From assembly GCF_019222765.1 (NCBI RefSeq), contig NZ_CP078145.1, positions 2,046,001-2,110,000 on the forward strand: 64,000 bases of DNA, written 5' to 3'. Source of the stretch: Nocardia iowensis. GTDB taxonomy: Bacteria; Actinomycetota; Actinomycetes; Mycobacteriales; Mycobacteriaceae. Shown here piece after piece: positions 17,203 through 27,237 of this stretch (its first letter is position 1; every line of letters begins with the position of its first letter). The notes beneath the pieces were generated by a model, which was given only the letters and a program-made list of their open reading frames with translations, did not search any database and had not been told where the DNA came from. A program made the position numbers and the translations under genes.

Positions 17203-18105
17203 TTACCCGTAGTAGACCCGGTGGCGCAGCATGCCCCGGATCCGCCCGACCAGCACACCGGCGTGCAGTGTCCACAATCCGCGTGGCAGGCGGTTCTTGG
17301 TCAGTCGAATAAACGGATTGTGCAGTACCACGATGGCGATCGACACGAACGTCGCCTGCAACGGCAAGCGCGGGCACCCAAGGGGCCGATGTTTGGCGTA
17401 CACATCGACGGCACCGCGCCCGTAGTTGACCGCCTGCCGCCAGGTGTCGCGGTAGGTCGTGCGCAGCCGGTAGGCGACGAGGGCGTCCGGCGCGTGGCCG
17501 AAGCTCAACCCGGCCTGCTGCAGCCGCCAGGTGATGTCGACATCGTCACCGGCGACGATCAGGCTCTCGTCGTAGCCGCCGATCTTCTCGAACGCCGCGC
17601 GCCAGTAGCTGGTGTTGTTGCCGTGCGCATAGGGCAGATAGTGGGTGGGGAAGCCGTCCTCCGGGGCGGGCATCGGTCGCCAGCTGGCAACCTCTGGGCT
17701 ATTGAGAGTCTGCACTTCGACGGCGCCGCTCACCGCGTCGTAGTCGGCGGCGGTCCGGACCATCGCGCTGAGCCAGCCCGGATGCACCCGGTCGTCCTGG
17801 TCGACGAAGGCGAGAAAGTCGCCCTCCGCAACGGTAGCCGCGTTGTTGCGTGCAAACGGAGCGCCCGGTTTGGCCGAGCTGTCGACGTACCGCAACCGCA
17901 GCGCCTCCGTCAGCGGGTGGCCATCGATATGCTGGGCCAACCCGTCGCGAGAACCGTTGTCGCTGACCAGCACCTCATAGGGCCCGGAATAGTCCTGTTC
18001 GGCCAAACCGGCCAGTTGCTCGTCCAAATCGGGAAGCCCGTTGAACACAGGAATGATCACCGAGACGAGCTCGGGCTTACGCGCGGATGCGACAGACGCC
18101 GACAC
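17203..18105 (-). CDS. GT2-family glycosyltransferase (paralogue C)
   Basis: A 300-residue family 2 glycosyltransferase nearly collinear with paralogue B. Shared segments are KPELVSVIIPVFNGLPDLDEQ, AFVDQDDRVHPGWLS, LPYAHGNN and the C-terminal RHRVYYG. The start is GTG at 18105 with AGGGAG upstream. Its promoter region carries the same two blocks as that of B. The conserved domain indicates sugar transfer to an envelope acceptor; donor and acceptor are unknown. B and C lie on one side of hen1-pnkp and A lies on the other. Confidence 0.88.
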   Translation of the reverse strand: MSASVASARKPELVSVIIPVFNGLPDLDEQLAGLAEQDYSGPYEVLVSDNGSRDGLAQHIDGHPLTEALRLRYVDSSAKPGAPFARNNAATVAEGDFLAFVDQDDRVHPGWLSAMVRTAADYDAVSGAVEVQTLNSPEVASWRPMPAPEDGFPTHYLPYAHGNNTSYWRAAFEKIGGYDESLIVAGDDVDITWRLQQAGLSFGHAPDALVAYRLRTTYRDTWRQAVNYGRGAVDVYAKHRPLGCPRLPLQATFVSIAIVVLHNPFIRLTKNRLPRGLWTLHAGVLVGRIRGMLRHRVYYG

Positions 18106-18131
18106 CGGTACTCCCTATCTGGGTCCCCGAC

Positions 18132-18210
18132 GAGGACGCTATCTAGCAGATCGAACAAGTGAACCATTTCCAACTTACCTTGCTGGCGTCGAGGAACATA
18201 CTCGCGAACT
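18132..18210 (-). promoter_or_regulatory. upstream region of GT2-C, copy of that before GT2-B
   Basis: Block 1 (18132-18152) and block 2 (18185-18210) match 17033-17053 and 17081-17106 with only a few substitutions. TAGATA on the minus strand is a candidate -10 box. The preserved sequence in non-coding DNA suggests both genes answer to the same factor, or that duplication was recent. Confidence 0.5.
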
Positions 18211-18288
18211 GTGGGTTACCGCTAGGTTTTCGGCCGGTGACACGTGCGTCTGCGGGCGATTAGGGGATCGATTAGGGGAAATGACCGT

Positions 18289-20757
18289 TCAAGCGGTCTG
18301 ATAGGGCCAGCTCCAGTCGGCGACCGCGGGAATGTCCTCGCCGTGCTCGCGGGTCCAGGCGCGCGCCTCCCACCGGGCGTCCACCATCTCCTGACGCAGT
18401 CCGGCGGCGCGCTCACCCAGGCTCGGCACCCGATCGATGACGTCCATCACCAGGTGGTAGCGATCCAGGTCGTTGAGCATCACCATGTCGAACGGCGTGG
18501 TGGTGGTGCCGCGCTCCTTGTAGCCGCGCACGTGCAGCCCGGCATGATTGGTGCGCCGGTAGGTCAGTCGGTGCACCAGCCACGGGTAGCCGTGGAAGGC
18601 GAAGATCACCGGACGGTCGTGGGTGAACAAGGTGTCGAACTCGCTGTCGGGCAAGCCATGTGGGTGCTCATCCTGCGGTTGCAACCGCATCAGGTCGACC
18701 ACGTTCACCACCCGTACCCGCAACTCCGGCAGCCGGTCTCGCAGAATCGCCGCCGCCGCCAGGGTTTCCAGCGTCGGCACGTCCCCGGCACAGGCCAGCA
18801 CGACATCAGGGACGGTGCCGAGCTTGTCGTTGTGACCCGCCCAGTCCCAGATGCCGATGCCGCGGGCGCAGTGCTCGGCCGCGTCGTTCACCGAAAGCCA
18901 GTCCGCCTGCGGCTGTTTGCCCGCGACCACCACATTCACGTAGTGCCGCGACCGCAGACAGTGGTCGTAGGTGGACAACAGCGTGTTGGCGTCCGGCGGC
19001 AGATAGACCCGGACGATCGATGGTTTCTTGTTCAGCACCACGTCAAGGAAGCCAGGGTCCTGATGGGTGAACCCATTGTGGTCCTGCCGCCAAACATGCG
19101 ACGACAGTAGGTAATTGAGGCTCGCGATGGGTCGCCGCCACGGCACCGCCGCACTGGCGTCGAGCCACTTGGCATGCTGGTTGAACATGGCGTCCACGAT
19201 GTGGATGAACGCCTCGTAGCAGGTGAACACCCCGTGCCTGCCGGTGAGCAGATAGCCCTCGAGCAGCCCCTGGCACATGTGCTCGGACAGCACCTCGACC
19301 ACTCGGCCGGTGCGGTCGAGTTTCTCGTCGTACTCGCCGATTTCGGCCTGCCAGTTGCGGCCGGTCACCGCCAGAATGTCCTGCAACCGATTGCTGGCCA
19401 GCTCGTCCGGCGCGAAGGTGATGAAGTTGTCCGGGTTGGTCCGGGTGACCTCGCGCAGCCAGCCGCCGAGCACCTTGGTCGCCTCGTGCGTGCTGCCGCC
19501 CGGCGCGGCCACTTCGACACCGAAGTCGCGCCAGTCCGGCAGATTCAAATCACGAACGAGCTTGCCGCCGTTGGCAATCGGGTTCGCGCTCAGCCGCTGA
19601 TCGCCGTCGGGCACCTGGTCGAGCAGCTCCGACACCGGCCTGCCCTGCTCGTCGAACAACTCCTCCGGCCGATAGGAGCGCAGCCACTGTTCCAGCACCG
19701 CACGGTGGCTCGCGTCGGAGCGCGCGGCGGGCAACGGCACCTGATGCGCCCGGAACGTGCCCTCCACCTGATCGCCGTCCACCATCGGCGGACAGGTCCA
19801 GCCCTTCGGGGTGCGCAAGACGATCATCGGCCAGATCGGGCGCACGCCGTCGGTGCCGCCCCGCGCGGCGCGCTGGATCTGCGCGATGCGTTCCATGCAG
19901 GTGTCGACCGCGACGGCCATCGCCTGATGCACCGCCGTCGGATCGCTGCCGGAAACGATGATCGCCTCGTAGCCGTACCCGCGCATCAGCGCGACCAGCT
20001 CCTCCTCCGGAATGCGCGCGAGAATGGTCGGATTGGCGATCTTGTACTGGTTCAACGCCAGGATCGGCAGCACCGCACCGTCGCGCGCCGGGTTGACGAA
20101 CTTGTTGGCATGCCAGCTGGTGGCCAGCGGGCCGGTCTCCGCCTCGCCGTCGCCGATCACACAGAACACCGTCAGGTCCGGGTTATCCAGCGCGGCGCCG
20201 AAGGCGTGCAACAGGGAATAGCCGAGCTCGCCACCCTCGTGGAACGAGCCGGGCGTCTCCGGCGCACAGTGGCTGGGCACCCCGCCAGGGAAGGAGAATT
20301 GCGCGAACAGCGCGCCCATCCCCGCCGCGTCCCGCGGAATATGGCTGTACAGCTCGGAGTACGTGCCTTCCAGCCAGGCGCACGCGTTCGGCCCCGGCCC
20401 GCCGTGCCCCGGTCCGGCGACGAAAACGGCGTTGAGCCCGCGCTGCCGGATCGCCCGATTGGCATGCACCCACACCAGGTTCAACCCGGGAACGGTGCCG
20501 AAATGCCCGAGCAACCGCGGCTTGATGTGCTCGGCTCGCAGCGGCTCGCGCAGCAGCGGGTTCGCCATCAGATAGATTTGCCCCACCGAGAGGTAGTTCG
20601 CGGCTCGCCACCAGGCGTCCATCGAGACCAGTTCGTCGCGGTCCAGTGGGCCCGCGGCCTCGGTCAGTCGATAGGGCTGTGGGGCGACGGTCTCGCCGCC
20701 CGTGCTGCCGACATTGTCGGCCGAGGTGTCGCCACCCGCACTGGCCAAGTGGGTCAT
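18289..20757 (-). CDS. xfp: xylulose-5-phosphate/fructose-6-phosphate phosphoketolase
   Basis: An 822-residue thiamine-diphosphate enzyme that splits xylulose 5-phosphate (or fructose 6-phosphate) with phosphate into acetyl phosphate plus glyceraldehyde 3-phosphate (or erythrose 4-phosphate). Family motifs include [29 protein letters not shown] and the TPP-binding GDGEAETGP. Length is normal for the family. The ATG at 20757 follows GAGGAG, nine bases upstream; an in-frame start 90 bases further up is unlikely. No acetate kinase or phosphotransacetylase gene is adjacent. The gene is divergent from the FKBP lipoprotein. Confidence 0.94.
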   Translation of the reverse strand: MTHLASAGGDTSADNVGSTGGETVAPQPYRLTEAAGPLDRDELVSMDAWWRAANYLSVGQIYLMANPLLREPLRAEHIKPRLLGHFGTVPGLNLVWVHANRAIRQRGLNAVFVAGPGHGGPGPNACAWLEGTYSELYSHIPRDAAGMGALFAQFSFPGGVPSHCAPETPGSFHEGGELGYSLLHAFGAALDNPDLTVFCVIGDGEAETGPLATSWHANKFVNPARDGAVLPILALNQYKIANPTILARIPEEELVALMRGYGYEAIIVSGSDPTAVHQAMAVAVDTCMERIAQIQRAARGGTDGVRPIWPMIVLRTPKGWTCPPMVDGDQVEGTFRAHQVPLPAARSDASHRAVLEQWLRSYRPEELFDEQGRPVSELLDQVPDGDQRLSANPIANGGKLVRDLNLPDWRDFGVEVAAPGGSTHEATKVLGGWLREVTRTNPDNFITFAPDELASNRLQDILAVTGRNWQAEIGEYDEKLDRTGRVVEVLSEHMCQGLLEGYLLTGRHGVFTCYEAFIHIVDAMFNQHAKWLDASAAVPWRRPIASLNYLLSSHVWRQDHNGFTHQDPGFLDVVLNKKPSIVRVYLPPDANTLLSTYDHCLRSRHYVNVVVAGKQPQADWLSVNDAAEHCARGIGIWDWAGHNDKLGTVPDVVLACAGDVPTLETLAAAAILRDRLPELRVRVVNVVDLMRLQPQDEHPHGLPDSEFDTLFTHDRPVIFAFHGYPWLVHRLTYRRTNHAGLHVRGYKERGTTTTPFDMVMLNDLDRYHLVMDVIDRVPSLGERAAGLRQEMVDARWEARAWTREHGEDIPAVADWSWPYQTA

Positions 20758-20984
20758 GCGCCGACTCTCCTCACGCTCGGGGACTACGGAAGCGGTCCTG
20801 GAGCGCCGTCGGCGTCGGTCCGGCAGCCGCACCGAATCAATCGGCAACTCCAGATGGAGGATTCACCGTCAGCCTACCGATCAATCACTTGTTCTGTAGT
20901 TAGGTCCGCAGGCCAGGGGGCTTCGGCGCGGCCAAGGGGATCTGGGGATGGCGCGTGGCGCGCCGAGGCGGCCGGATCGGGCGG

Positions 20985-20990
20985 TAGGGT
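20985..20990 (+). promoter_or_regulatory. -10 element (TAGGGT) of a likely leaderless mRNA
   Basis: TAGGGT lies seven bases before the ATG at 20998 and there is no ribosome binding site, the pattern of leaderless transcripts in mycobacteria. Confidence 0.45.
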
Positions 20991-20997
20991 CCGCCGC

Positions 20998-21570
20998 ATG
21001 CACACATTCGGCAGGATCATCGGGATAGGCACCATGACCGCGGCGGCGTTCACCCTCGTCGCCTGCGGCTCGGACGACAAGGCGTCGTCCACTCCTTCCG
21101 CTACCTCCGCCGCGACGTCCGCCGCACCGGCGCAGGCCGGGCCCACGCAGAGCAAGGGCCGCGAATGCACCGCGGAGGACATCAGCGTGAGCGGCGACTT
21201 CGGCACCGCACCGAAGGTCACCATTCCCGACAACTGTGACCCGCCCAAGACCCTGATCACCAAGGACCTGGTCCAGGGCAGCGGACCCGGCGCGGCCTCC
21301 GGTCAGGAGCTGACCATGAACTACGCGCTGTTCACCTGGTCCAACAAGCAGAAGAAGGACAGCTCCTTCGACCGCGGCACACCGTTCCAGCTCACCCTCG
21401 GCGGCGGCCAGGTCATCGAGGGCTGGGATAAGGGTCTGGTCGGCGTGCAGCAGGGCACCCGCAGGCTGCTGATCGTGCCGCCGGACCTCGGCTATGGCGC
21501 GGGCGGTCGCGGCATCGCGCCGAACGAGACGCTGGTCTTCGTCACCGACGCGGTGTCGGTGGGGAAGTAG
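20998..21570 (+). CDS. FKBP-type peptidyl-prolyl isomerase, lipoprotein
   Basis: A 190-residue exported foldase. The signal peptide ends in the lipobox LVAC (cysteine about residue 23), followed by a Ser/Thr/Ala-rich linker to about residue 55. A complete FKBP domain then follows, with [28 protein letters not shown] and [21 protein letters not shown], the core of the proline-isomerase pocket. It should act outside the membrane on folding of secreted proteins. The trigger factor gene, another FKBP-domain chaperone, follows 166 bases downstream. Confidence 0.92.
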   Translation: MHTFGRIIGIGTMTAAAFTLVACGSDDKASSTPSATSAATSAAPAQAGPTQSKGRECTAEDISVSGDFGTAPKVTIPDNCDPPKTLITKDLVQGSGPGAASGQELTMNYALFTWSNKQKKDSSFDRGTPFQLTLGGGQVIEGWDKGLVGVQQGTRRLLIVPPDLGYGAGGRGIAPNETLVFVTDAVSVGK

Positions 21571-21736
21571 CGGCGGCGAAAAGCGGCCGAGTGCAGCCCG
21601 CCGGGGCCGGTCAACTAACCTGGTCGGGATGCGTACGCCGCGTCCCTCGCCAGCCCGGCGGGCGCCGGGGTTCCCGGATCGAGTCCGGGACGACGGGGGA
21701 TCGCGTCTCAACCAGAACAGACGACGAACAAGGAGC

Positions 21737-23149
21737 ATGTCCGTGAAGAGCACCGTCGAGCAGCTGAGCCCGACCCGGGTCCGGATCAATGTCGAGGTGC
21801 CCTTCGAGGAACTGAAGCCGGACTTCGAGCGCGCGTACAAGGCACTGGCCAAGCAGGTCAAGATCCCCGGCTTCCGTCCAGGCAAGGCGCCGGCCAAGCT
21901 GCTCGAGGCCCGCCTCGGCCGCGGCGCGGTGCTGGAGCAGGTCGTCAACGACGTGCTGCCCGGTCGCTACAGCGAGGCCGTTACCGCCGCCGAGGTGAAG
22001 GTCATCGGTCAGCCCGAGATCGAGATCACCAAGATCGAGGACGGCGAGCAGCTGGCCTTCACGGCCGAGGTCGACGTGCGCCCGGAGATCACCCTGCCGG
22101 AGTACGAGAACCTGGCCGTGACCGTCGACGCCTTCACCATCGGCGACGAGGACATCGAGGAGCAGCTGCAGTCGCTGCGTCAGCGTTTCGGCACCCTCAC
22201 CGGTGTCGAGCGCCCGGTCCAGGACGGCGACTTCGTCTCCATCGACCTGTCGGCCACCGTGGACGGCGAAGCCGTGCCGGAGGCCTCCACCACCGGCCTG
22301 TCCCACGAGGTCGGCTCCGGCCAGCTCATCGAGGGCCTCGACGAGGCGCTGATCGGCCTGTCCGCCGGTGAGTCGAAGGACTTCACCTCCACCCTGGTTG
22401 CCGGTGAGCACGCGGGCAAGGAAGCCGTCATCACCGTCACCGTGCAGTCGGTCAAGGAGCGCGAGCTGCCCGCGGCCGACGACGACTTCGCCCAGCTGGC
22501 AAGCGAATTCGACACCCTCGAAGAGTTGAAGGCCGACCTGCGGAACCGGGTCGAGCGCAACAAGAAGGTGCAGCAGGCGGGCGAGATCCGCGACAAGGTG
22601 CTGGAGACTCTGCTGGAGCAGGTCGAGGTGCCGCTGCCCGAGGCGGTCGTGCAGGCCGAGATCGACGCCGTCACCCACGACGCGGTGCACGGCTTCGACC
22701 ACGACGAGGCCAAGCTCGCCGAGGCGCTGGAGGCCCAGGGCTCCAGCCGCGAAGAGTTCGACAAGGACGCCAAGGAATCGGCCGAGAAGTCGGTGAAGAC
22801 CCAGCTGTTGCTGGACGCCATCGCCGAGGCGGACAACACCCAGGTCGGCCAGGACGAGCTCACCGAGCGGATCCTGTTCCAGTCGCAGCGCTACGGCATG
22901 GCGCCGGAGCAGTTCATCCAGCAGGTGCAGCAGGCGGGCCAGCTCGGCGCGATCTTCGCCGACGTCCGTCGTGGCAAGGCACTCGCCGGTGTGGTCAACA
23001 AGGTGAAGGTGACAGACTCCGAGGGCAACGCGGTGGACACCGCCGAAATGTTCGGTGCCCCCGAAGATTCCGACACCGCGACCGACGCTCCCGCCGAGTC
23101 GGCGGTGGACGGCGACTCGACCGAGACCGCTGCGGCGAAGGCCGAATAA
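21737..23149 (+). CDS. tig: trigger factor, ribosome-associated chaperone
   Basis: A 470-residue trigger factor. The N-terminal ribosome-binding domain contains [17 protein letters not shown] (about 46-62, matching the GFRxGK signature). The FKBP-like isomerase domain follows (about 150-245, [18 protein letters not shown]), then a helical C-terminal substrate-binding domain with an acidic Glu/Asp/Thr/Ala-rich tail. It binds near the ribosome exit tunnel and shields nascent chains. The ATG at 21737 follows AAGGAG closely. It precedes clpP1-clpP2, as in M. tuberculosis (Rv2462c to Rv2460c). Confidence 0.95.
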   Translation: MSVKSTVEQLSPTRVRINVEVPFEELKPDFERAYKALAKQVKIPGFRPGKAPAKLLEARLGRGAVLEQVVNDVLPGRYSEAVTAAEVKVIGQPEIEITKIEDGEQLAFTAEVDVRPEITLPEYENLAVTVDAFTIGDEDIEEQLQSLRQRFGTLTGVERPVQDGDFVSIDLSATVDGEAVPEASTTGLSHEVGSGQLIEGLDEALIGLSAGESKDFTSTLVAGEHAGKEAVITVTVQSVKERELPAADDDFAQLASEFDTLEELKADLRNRVERNKKVQQAGEIRDKVLETLLEQVEVPLPEAVVQAEIDAVTHDAVHGFDHDEAKLAEALEAQGSSREEFDKDAKESAEKSVKTQLLLDAIAEADNTQVGQDELTERILFQSQRYGMAPEQFIQQVQQAGQLGAIFADVRRGKALAGVVNKVKVTDSEGNAVDTAEMFGAPEDSDTATDAPAESAVDGDSTETAAAKAE

Positions 23150-23199
23150 TTTATGGAATGCCAGCGTGACAAGTGGCGGCAGGCTGCTGTGATTGCGCT

Positions 23200-23288
23200 G
23201 TGAACGAGCGAAGCGAGTGAACCAAAGACACAGCGCGCCCTCGCGAACAGTGCAGCTGAGCGCCAGCGAAGTTGCGCTGTGAGCGAAG
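23200..23288. repeat. interspersed GAGCGAAGCGAG-type element (copy 1)
   Basis: The sequence GTGAACGAGCGAAGCGAG, then an ACACAGCGCG stretch, then GAGCGCCAGCGAAG. The same order of pieces recurs at 55320-55396 with substitutions. Both copies sit between genes and are partly self-complementary (GCGCTGTG-type arms). I take them as members of a dispersed intergenic repeat family of the genome. Confidence 0.45.
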
Positions 23289-23290
23289 AA

Positions 23291-23320
23291 AGGGCGGTAC
23301 CGGGAGTTCGGTGCCGCCCT
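23291..23320 (+). terminator. hairpin terminator after tig
   Basis: AGGGCGGTACCG (23291-23302) pairs with CGGTGCCGCCCT (23309-23320) around GGAGTT, a 12-bp stem with one G-T pair, followed by TTCGTT. It separates tig from clpP1. Confidence 0.6.
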
Positions 23321-23421
23321 GCTTCGTTAATGTTTGTGACAACGAACCAGAGATGGCCGTCGGCCAACGAGCCGGTAAGAAAAGGCAGGTATCCGTGACA
23401 GTCAATCAGGCAGGGGTCGTC

Positions 23422-24012
23422 ATGACATCCGCGACTGCTGGTCTCAACCTCAGCGATTCGGTGTACGAGCGCCTGCTCCGTGAGCGCATCATCTTCCTCG
23501 GCACCCAGGTCGACGACGACATCGCGAACAAGCTCTGCGCGCAGATCTTGCTGCTTGCGGCGGAGGATCCGACCAAGGACATCTTGCTCTACATCAACTC
23601 GCCCGGTGGTTCGGTGACCGCCGGTATGGCCATCTACGACACCATGCAGTTCGTCGAGTGCGATATCGCCACCTTCGGCATGGGCCTGGCCGCGTCGATG
23701 GGTCAGTTCCTGCTCACCGCGGGCACCAAGGGCAAGCGCTACGCACTGCCGCACGCGCGGATCATGATGCACCAGCCGTCGGCCGGCATCGGTGGTTCCG
23801 CCGCCGACATCGCGATCATGGCCGAGCAGTTCGCGCACACCAAGCGGGAGCTCAACGAGCTGCAAGCGCTGCACACCGGCAAGTCCGTGGAGCAGGTCAC
23901 CATCGACGCCGACCGTGACCGCTGGTTCACCGCCAAGCAGGCGCTGGAGTACGGCTTCATCGATCACGTGATCGGTCACGCGAACCAGGCCAACGGCGTA
24001 GGCAACGACTAG
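23422..24012 (+). CDS. clpP1: ATP-dependent Clp protease proteolytic subunit 1
   Basis: A 196-residue ClpP serine peptidase. Counting from the ATG at 23422, the catalytic triad is S92 (LAASMGQ), H117 (IMMHQPS) and D166 (DADRDRW), with the spacing of M. tuberculosis ClpP1. Actinobacterial ClpP1 and ClpP2 rings combine into a mixed tetradecamer that degrades substrates fed by ClpX or ClpC1 and is essential in mycobacteria. A GTG at 23395 with its own AAAGGCAGG upstream would add nine residues and is a real alternative start. clpP2 follows after 67 bases. Confidence 0.95.
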   Translation: MTSATAGLNLSDSVYERLLRERIIFLGTQVDDDIANKLCAQILLLAAEDPTKDILLYINSPGGSVTAGMAIYDTMQFVECDIATFGMGLAASMGQFLLTAGTKGKRYALPHARIMMHQPSAGIGGSAADIAIMAEQFAHTKRELNELQALHTGKSVEQVTIDADRDRWFTAKQALEYGFIDHVIGHANQANGVGND

Positions 24013-24079
24013 GCGCCATCCGGACTCTTTGTCCGTTCAGCGCAGCAGCCGCTAACACACACAGACTTTGGAGACGAAG

Positions 24080-24748
24080 ATGGCCAACCAGTTTGACCCA
24101 CGCGCACTCGGCGGTATGGCACCGCAGAGCCCGCAGTCGCGCTACATCCTGCCGTCGTTCATCGAGCATTCGAGCTTCGGCGTCAAGGAATCCAACCCGT
24201 ACAACAAGCTGTTCGAGGAGCGCATCATCTTCCTCGGCGTGCAGGTCGACGACGCCTCGGCGAACGACGTCATGGCACAGCTGCTGGTGCTCGAGTCGCT
24301 GGATCCCGACCGCGACATCACCATGTACATCAACTCGCCCGGTGGCTCGTTCACCTCGCTGATGGCCATCTACGACACCATGCAGTACGTGCGGGCCGAC
24401 GTCGCGACCGTCTGCCTCGGCCAGGCCGCCTCCGCCGCGGCCGTGCTGCTCGCCGCCGGTACCCCCGGCAAGCGTGCCTGCCTGCCCAACGCCCGCGTCC
24501 TGATCCACCAGCCGTCGCTGGAGGGTGGCATCCAAGGTCAGGTGTCGGACCTGGAGATCCAGGCCGCCGAGATCGAGCGCATGCGTCGCCTGATGGAGAC
24601 CACGCTGGCCCGGCACACCGGCAAGAACGCGGACCAGATCCGCAAGGACACCGACCGCGACAAGATCCTGACAGCCGAAGACGCCAAGGAGTACGGGATC
24701 ATCGACCAGGTGTTCGACTACCGCAAGCTCAGCGCGCAGAAGAAGTGA
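24080..24748 (+). CDS. clpP2: ATP-dependent Clp protease proteolytic subunit 2
   Basis: A 222-residue ClpP. The triad is S118 (GQAASAAA), H143 (LIHQPSLEG) and D194 (TDRDKI). The N-terminal extension of roughly 25 residues before RYILPSF is probably a removable propeptide, as in mycobacterial ClpP2. The start ATG at 24080 is set by GGAG six bases upstream; the TTG at 24068 is inside that region. It partners ClpP1 and is likely co-transcribed with it. A strong hairpin follows the stop. Confidence 0.95.
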   Translation: MANQFDPRALGGMAPQSPQSRYILPSFIEHSSFGVKESNPYNKLFEERIIFLGVQVDDASANDVMAQLLVLESLDPDRDITMYINSPGGSFTSLMAIYDTMQYVRADVATVCLGQAASAAAVLLAAGTPGKRACLPNARVLIHQPSLEGGIQGQVSDLEIQAAEIERMRRLMETTLARHTGKNADQIRKDTDRDKILTAEDAKEYGIIDQVFDYRKLSAQKK

Positions 24749-24755
24749 TCGGATC

Positions 24756-24788
24756 GGGCGAATCGCCGACCCCGGCGGCGATTCGCCC
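24756..24788 (+). terminator. hairpin terminator after clpP1-clpP2
   Basis: A perfect 13-bp stem, GGGCGAATCGCCG (24756-24768) and CGGCGATTCGCCC (24776-24788), with a 7-base loop, eight bases after the clpP2 stop. A short AT-rich stretch (GTAAATTG) follows. Confidence 0.75.
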
Positions 24789-25196
24789 GTAAATTGCTGT
24801 ACCCCAGGGAATTCCGGCCGGGATGTGTGCCACGTGGCATGCTGCCCGGCCGGACTGCTTCAGTCGCAAGGCCGGACCGGAAACGCTTCCGTCACCAGCA
24901 CCGATGTACCCAGCGGCCGAAGCGGGAAAAGGCTGCTGAACGGATACAACGCGCTCCGGTGCCGTGAGAACTCGCACAACCCGGCGGAGAAACATGCTCG
25001 AGTTGTCGACCTCCATCGCACACACCAGGTACGGTCAACCTAGGGACCTTTGCTCCCGGTTGACAGCACTGCCCCACCCACCGGAACCGGTCGATGCGTT
25101 TGCGACTTCGTCGGTGGCGTTGCGAAGCACGGCGGCAGATAACTGGCAACCTGGACAGACGGTTGCACGCGGACGAAGGAAGTAGGGACCCACGAG
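24789..25196. other. clpP2-clpX intergenic region, 408 bp
   Basis: No gene is supported; short open frames on both strands lack ribosome binding sites and recognisable sequence. It should hold the clpX promoter and leader; GGAAGTAGGGA at 25177-25187 is the nearest purine-rich stretch to the clpX ATG. In M. tuberculosis other genes lie between clpP2 and clpX, so this is a shorter arrangement. Confidence 0.4.
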
Positions 25197-26477
25197 ATGG
25201 CGCGCATCGGAGATGGCGGCGATCTGCTCAAGTGCTCGTTCTGCGGAAAGAGTCAGAAGCAGGTCAAGAAGCTCATTGCGGGACCAGGGGTGTACATCTG
25301 CGACGAGTGCATCGATCTATGCAATGAGATCATCGAGGAAGAGCTCGCGGAGTCCAGCGAGGTCAAGCTCGATGAGCTGCCCAAGCCTGCCGAGATCCGG
25401 GACTTCCTGGAGAACTACGTGATCGGGCAGGACACCGCCAAGCGCACTCTCGCGGTGGCCGTGTACAACCACTACAAGCGCATTCAGGCCGGCGACAAGG
25501 GCCGCGACAGCCGCGGCGAGGTCGTCGAACTGACCAAGTCGAACATCCTCATGCTCGGCCCCACCGGCTGCGGCAAGACCTACCTCGCGCAGACGCTGGC
25601 CAAGATGCTCAACGTCCCGTTCGCCATCGCAGACGCGACCGCGTTGACCGAGGCCGGGTATGTCGGCGAGGACGTCGAGAACATCCTGCTGAAGCTGATC
25701 CAGGCCGCCGATTACGACGTGAAGCGCGCCGAGACCGGCATCATCTACATCGATGAGGTCGACAAGATCGCCCGCAAGAGCGAGAACCCGTCGATCACCC
25801 GCGACGTCTCCGGTGAGGGCGTGCAGCAGGCGTTGCTGAAGATCTTGGAGGGCACCCAGGCGAGTGTGCCGCCGCAGGGCGGACGTAAGCACCCGCACCA
25901 GGAGTTCATCCAGATCGACACCACCAACGTGCTGTTCATCGTGGCGGGCGCGTTCGCGGGCCTGGAGAAGATCGTCTCCGACCGGACCGGCCACCGTGGC
26001 ATCGGCTTCGGCTCCGAGGTGCGCTCCAAGCAGGAGATCGACACCGCCGATCACTTCGCCGAGGTGATGCCGGAAGATCTGATCAAGTTCGGCCTGATCC
26101 CCGAGTTCATCGGCCGCCTCCCGGTGGTTGCCTCGGTGACCAACCTGGACAAGGAATCGTTGGTCAAGATCCTCTCCGAGCCGAAGAACGCGCTGGTCAA
26201 GCAGTACATCCGGCTGTTCGAGATGGACGGCGTCGACCTGGAGTTCACCACCGACGCCCTCGAAGCGATCGCCGATCAGGCGATCCTGCGCGGCACCGGT
26301 GCTCGTGGCCTGCGTGCCATCATGGAGGAAGTCCTGCTGCCGGTGATGTACGACATCCCCAGCCGCGACGACGTCGCCAAGGTGGTCGTCGACTCCGACA
26401 CCGTCACTGAGAACGTCCTGCCAACCATCGTGCCGCGCAAGGCGCAGCGCACGGAACGCCGGGAGAAGTCCGCGTAA
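25197..26477 (+). CDS. clpX: Clp protease ATPase subunit ClpX
   Basis: A 426-residue AAA+ unfoldase. The N-terminal zinc-binding domain has C13, C16, C35 and C38 (CSFC, CDEC). Walker A is GPTGCGKT at 121-128, Walker B is IDEVD at 185-189, and the IGF loop that docks on ClpP is present in [10 protein letters not shown]. It unfolds tagged proteins and feeds them into ClpP1P2. Length is standard for the family. A long hairpin with a T-tract follows. Confidence 0.97.
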   Translation: MARIGDGGDLLKCSFCGKSQKQVKKLIAGPGVYICDECIDLCNEIIEEELAESSEVKLDELPKPAEIRDFLENYVIGQDTAKRTLAVAVYNHYKRIQAGDKGRDSRGEVVELTKSNILMLGPTGCGKTYLAQTLAKMLNVPFAIADATALTEAGYVGEDVENILLKLIQAADYDVKRAETGIIYIDEVDKIARKSENPSITRDVSGEGVQQALLKILEGTQASVPPQGGRKHPHQEFIQIDTTNVLFIVAGAFAGLEKIVSDRTGHRGIGFGSEVRSKQEIDTADHFAEVMPEDLIKFGLIPEFIGRLPVVASVTNLDKESLVKILSEPKNALVKQYIRLFEMDGVDLEFTTDALEAIADQAILRGTGARGLRAIMEEVLLPVMYDIPSRDDVAKVVVDSDTVTENVLPTIVPRKAQRTERREKSA

Positions 26478-26507
26478 CCACGCAGCACAGACAAGCGCCA
26501 CAGACAC

Positions 26508-26550
26508 AAGAGGGAAGCCACCGCGCAGCGGTCGCTTCCCTCTTTGTTTT
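26508..26550 (+). terminator. intrinsic terminator of clpX
   Basis: AAGAGGGAAGC (26508-26518) pairs perfectly with GCTTCCCTCTT (26534-26544), and an inner ACCGC/GCGGT stem extends the hairpin. TTTGTTTT follows directly. This is the most canonical Rho-independent terminator in the window. Confidence 0.9.
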
Positions 26551-26739
26551 CCGTGGGAAAGTCTTTGTTTCCAGTAGGAAAGAAGTTGCGATAAAAAAGG
26601 TGTAGCCGCTCGGCGGCTGGGGTACCCCTGATTCAGGGTTGAGCAGACAGCCTAGTCCTGGACCGCTCAACGCGGCCGGGGCGCAACGCTTTGCCGGCAA
26701 CGGACGTCATTTGCCGTGCGCGACAGGACCGAGATCCTT

Positions 26740-27201
26740 ATGTCGACAACTCTTGCTACTCCTGCATCCCTCGCGACCACGTCGAGACCCGCGCCCAGTC
26801 AGGAACGAGGTGTGGCACCGAGTCGAGCCACGTTGCCGAGTGCTCCGGAAGCAGCGGCCCGACTGCGTGTTTCCCTCACCTCGCCGAGTGAGGCGGTCAC
26901 CCTGTGCGCCGTCGCGGGTGAAGTGGATTTCTACACTGCGGATCTGTTCCGCGACCGGCTGATCGGCTCACTGAGCGCCGCCGCACCAATGGTGGTCATC
27001 GATTTGTCCCAGGTGACGTTCTTCGGCGTCGCCGGTCTGCACGTGCTGATCGAGGCGCGCACCTGGGCTGAACACACCGATCGCCGGGTCCGTCTGGTCA
27101 CCGGCCCCCGCTGCGTCGACCGACTGCTAGCCGTCGCCGGTGACGTGGTCGCCTTCGACACCGCGACCAACCTCGCCGAAGCGGTGCTCGACGCCGCGTA
27201 A
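26740..27201 (+). CDS. STAS-domain protein without phosphorylatable serine
   Basis: A 153-residue protein. Residues 1-40 are a Ser/Thr/Pro/Ala-rich, probably disordered lead, and 42-150 a STAS domain as in anti-anti-sigma factors (SpoIIAA/RsbV). The key loop reads TFFGVAGLHVL (93-103), where phosphorylatable family members have a serine as in DSSGL or GSAGL. Here G, V and A replace it, so control by an anti-sigma kinase through phosphorylation is unlikely. No anti-sigma kinase or sigma factor lies nearby. The start is ATG at 26740; a start eight codons upstream is possible. Confidence 0.8.
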   Translation: MSTTLATPASLATTSRPAPSQERGVAPSRATLPSAPEAAARLRVSLTSPSEAVTLCAVAGEVDFYTADLFRDRLIGSLSAAAPMVVIDLSQVTFFGVAGLHVLIEARTWAEHTDRRVRLVTGPRCVDRLLAVAGDVVAFDTATNLAEAVLDAA

Positions 27202-27225
27202 CTATCGGGACGCGGTGGCGGTCAC

Positions 27226-27231
27226 TACGAT
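27226..27231 (+). promoter_or_regulatory. -10 element (TACGAT) of a likely leaderless mRNA
   Basis: TACGAT ends six bases before the ATG at 27238, with no ribosome binding site between them. Confidence 0.45.
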
Positions 27232-27237
27232 TCGATC

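Noticed and set aside
16109..17377. Long form (422 residues) of glycosyltransferase B
   Set aside because: The extra 123 residues are unconserved and overlap the duplicated promoter blocks; a good ribosome binding site marks the start at 17008.
19174..21570. A 798-codon plus-strand frame across the phosphoketolase gene, ending in the FKBP protein
   Set aside because: The part before 20998 is antisense to phosphoketolase; only the final 190 residues are a real protein.
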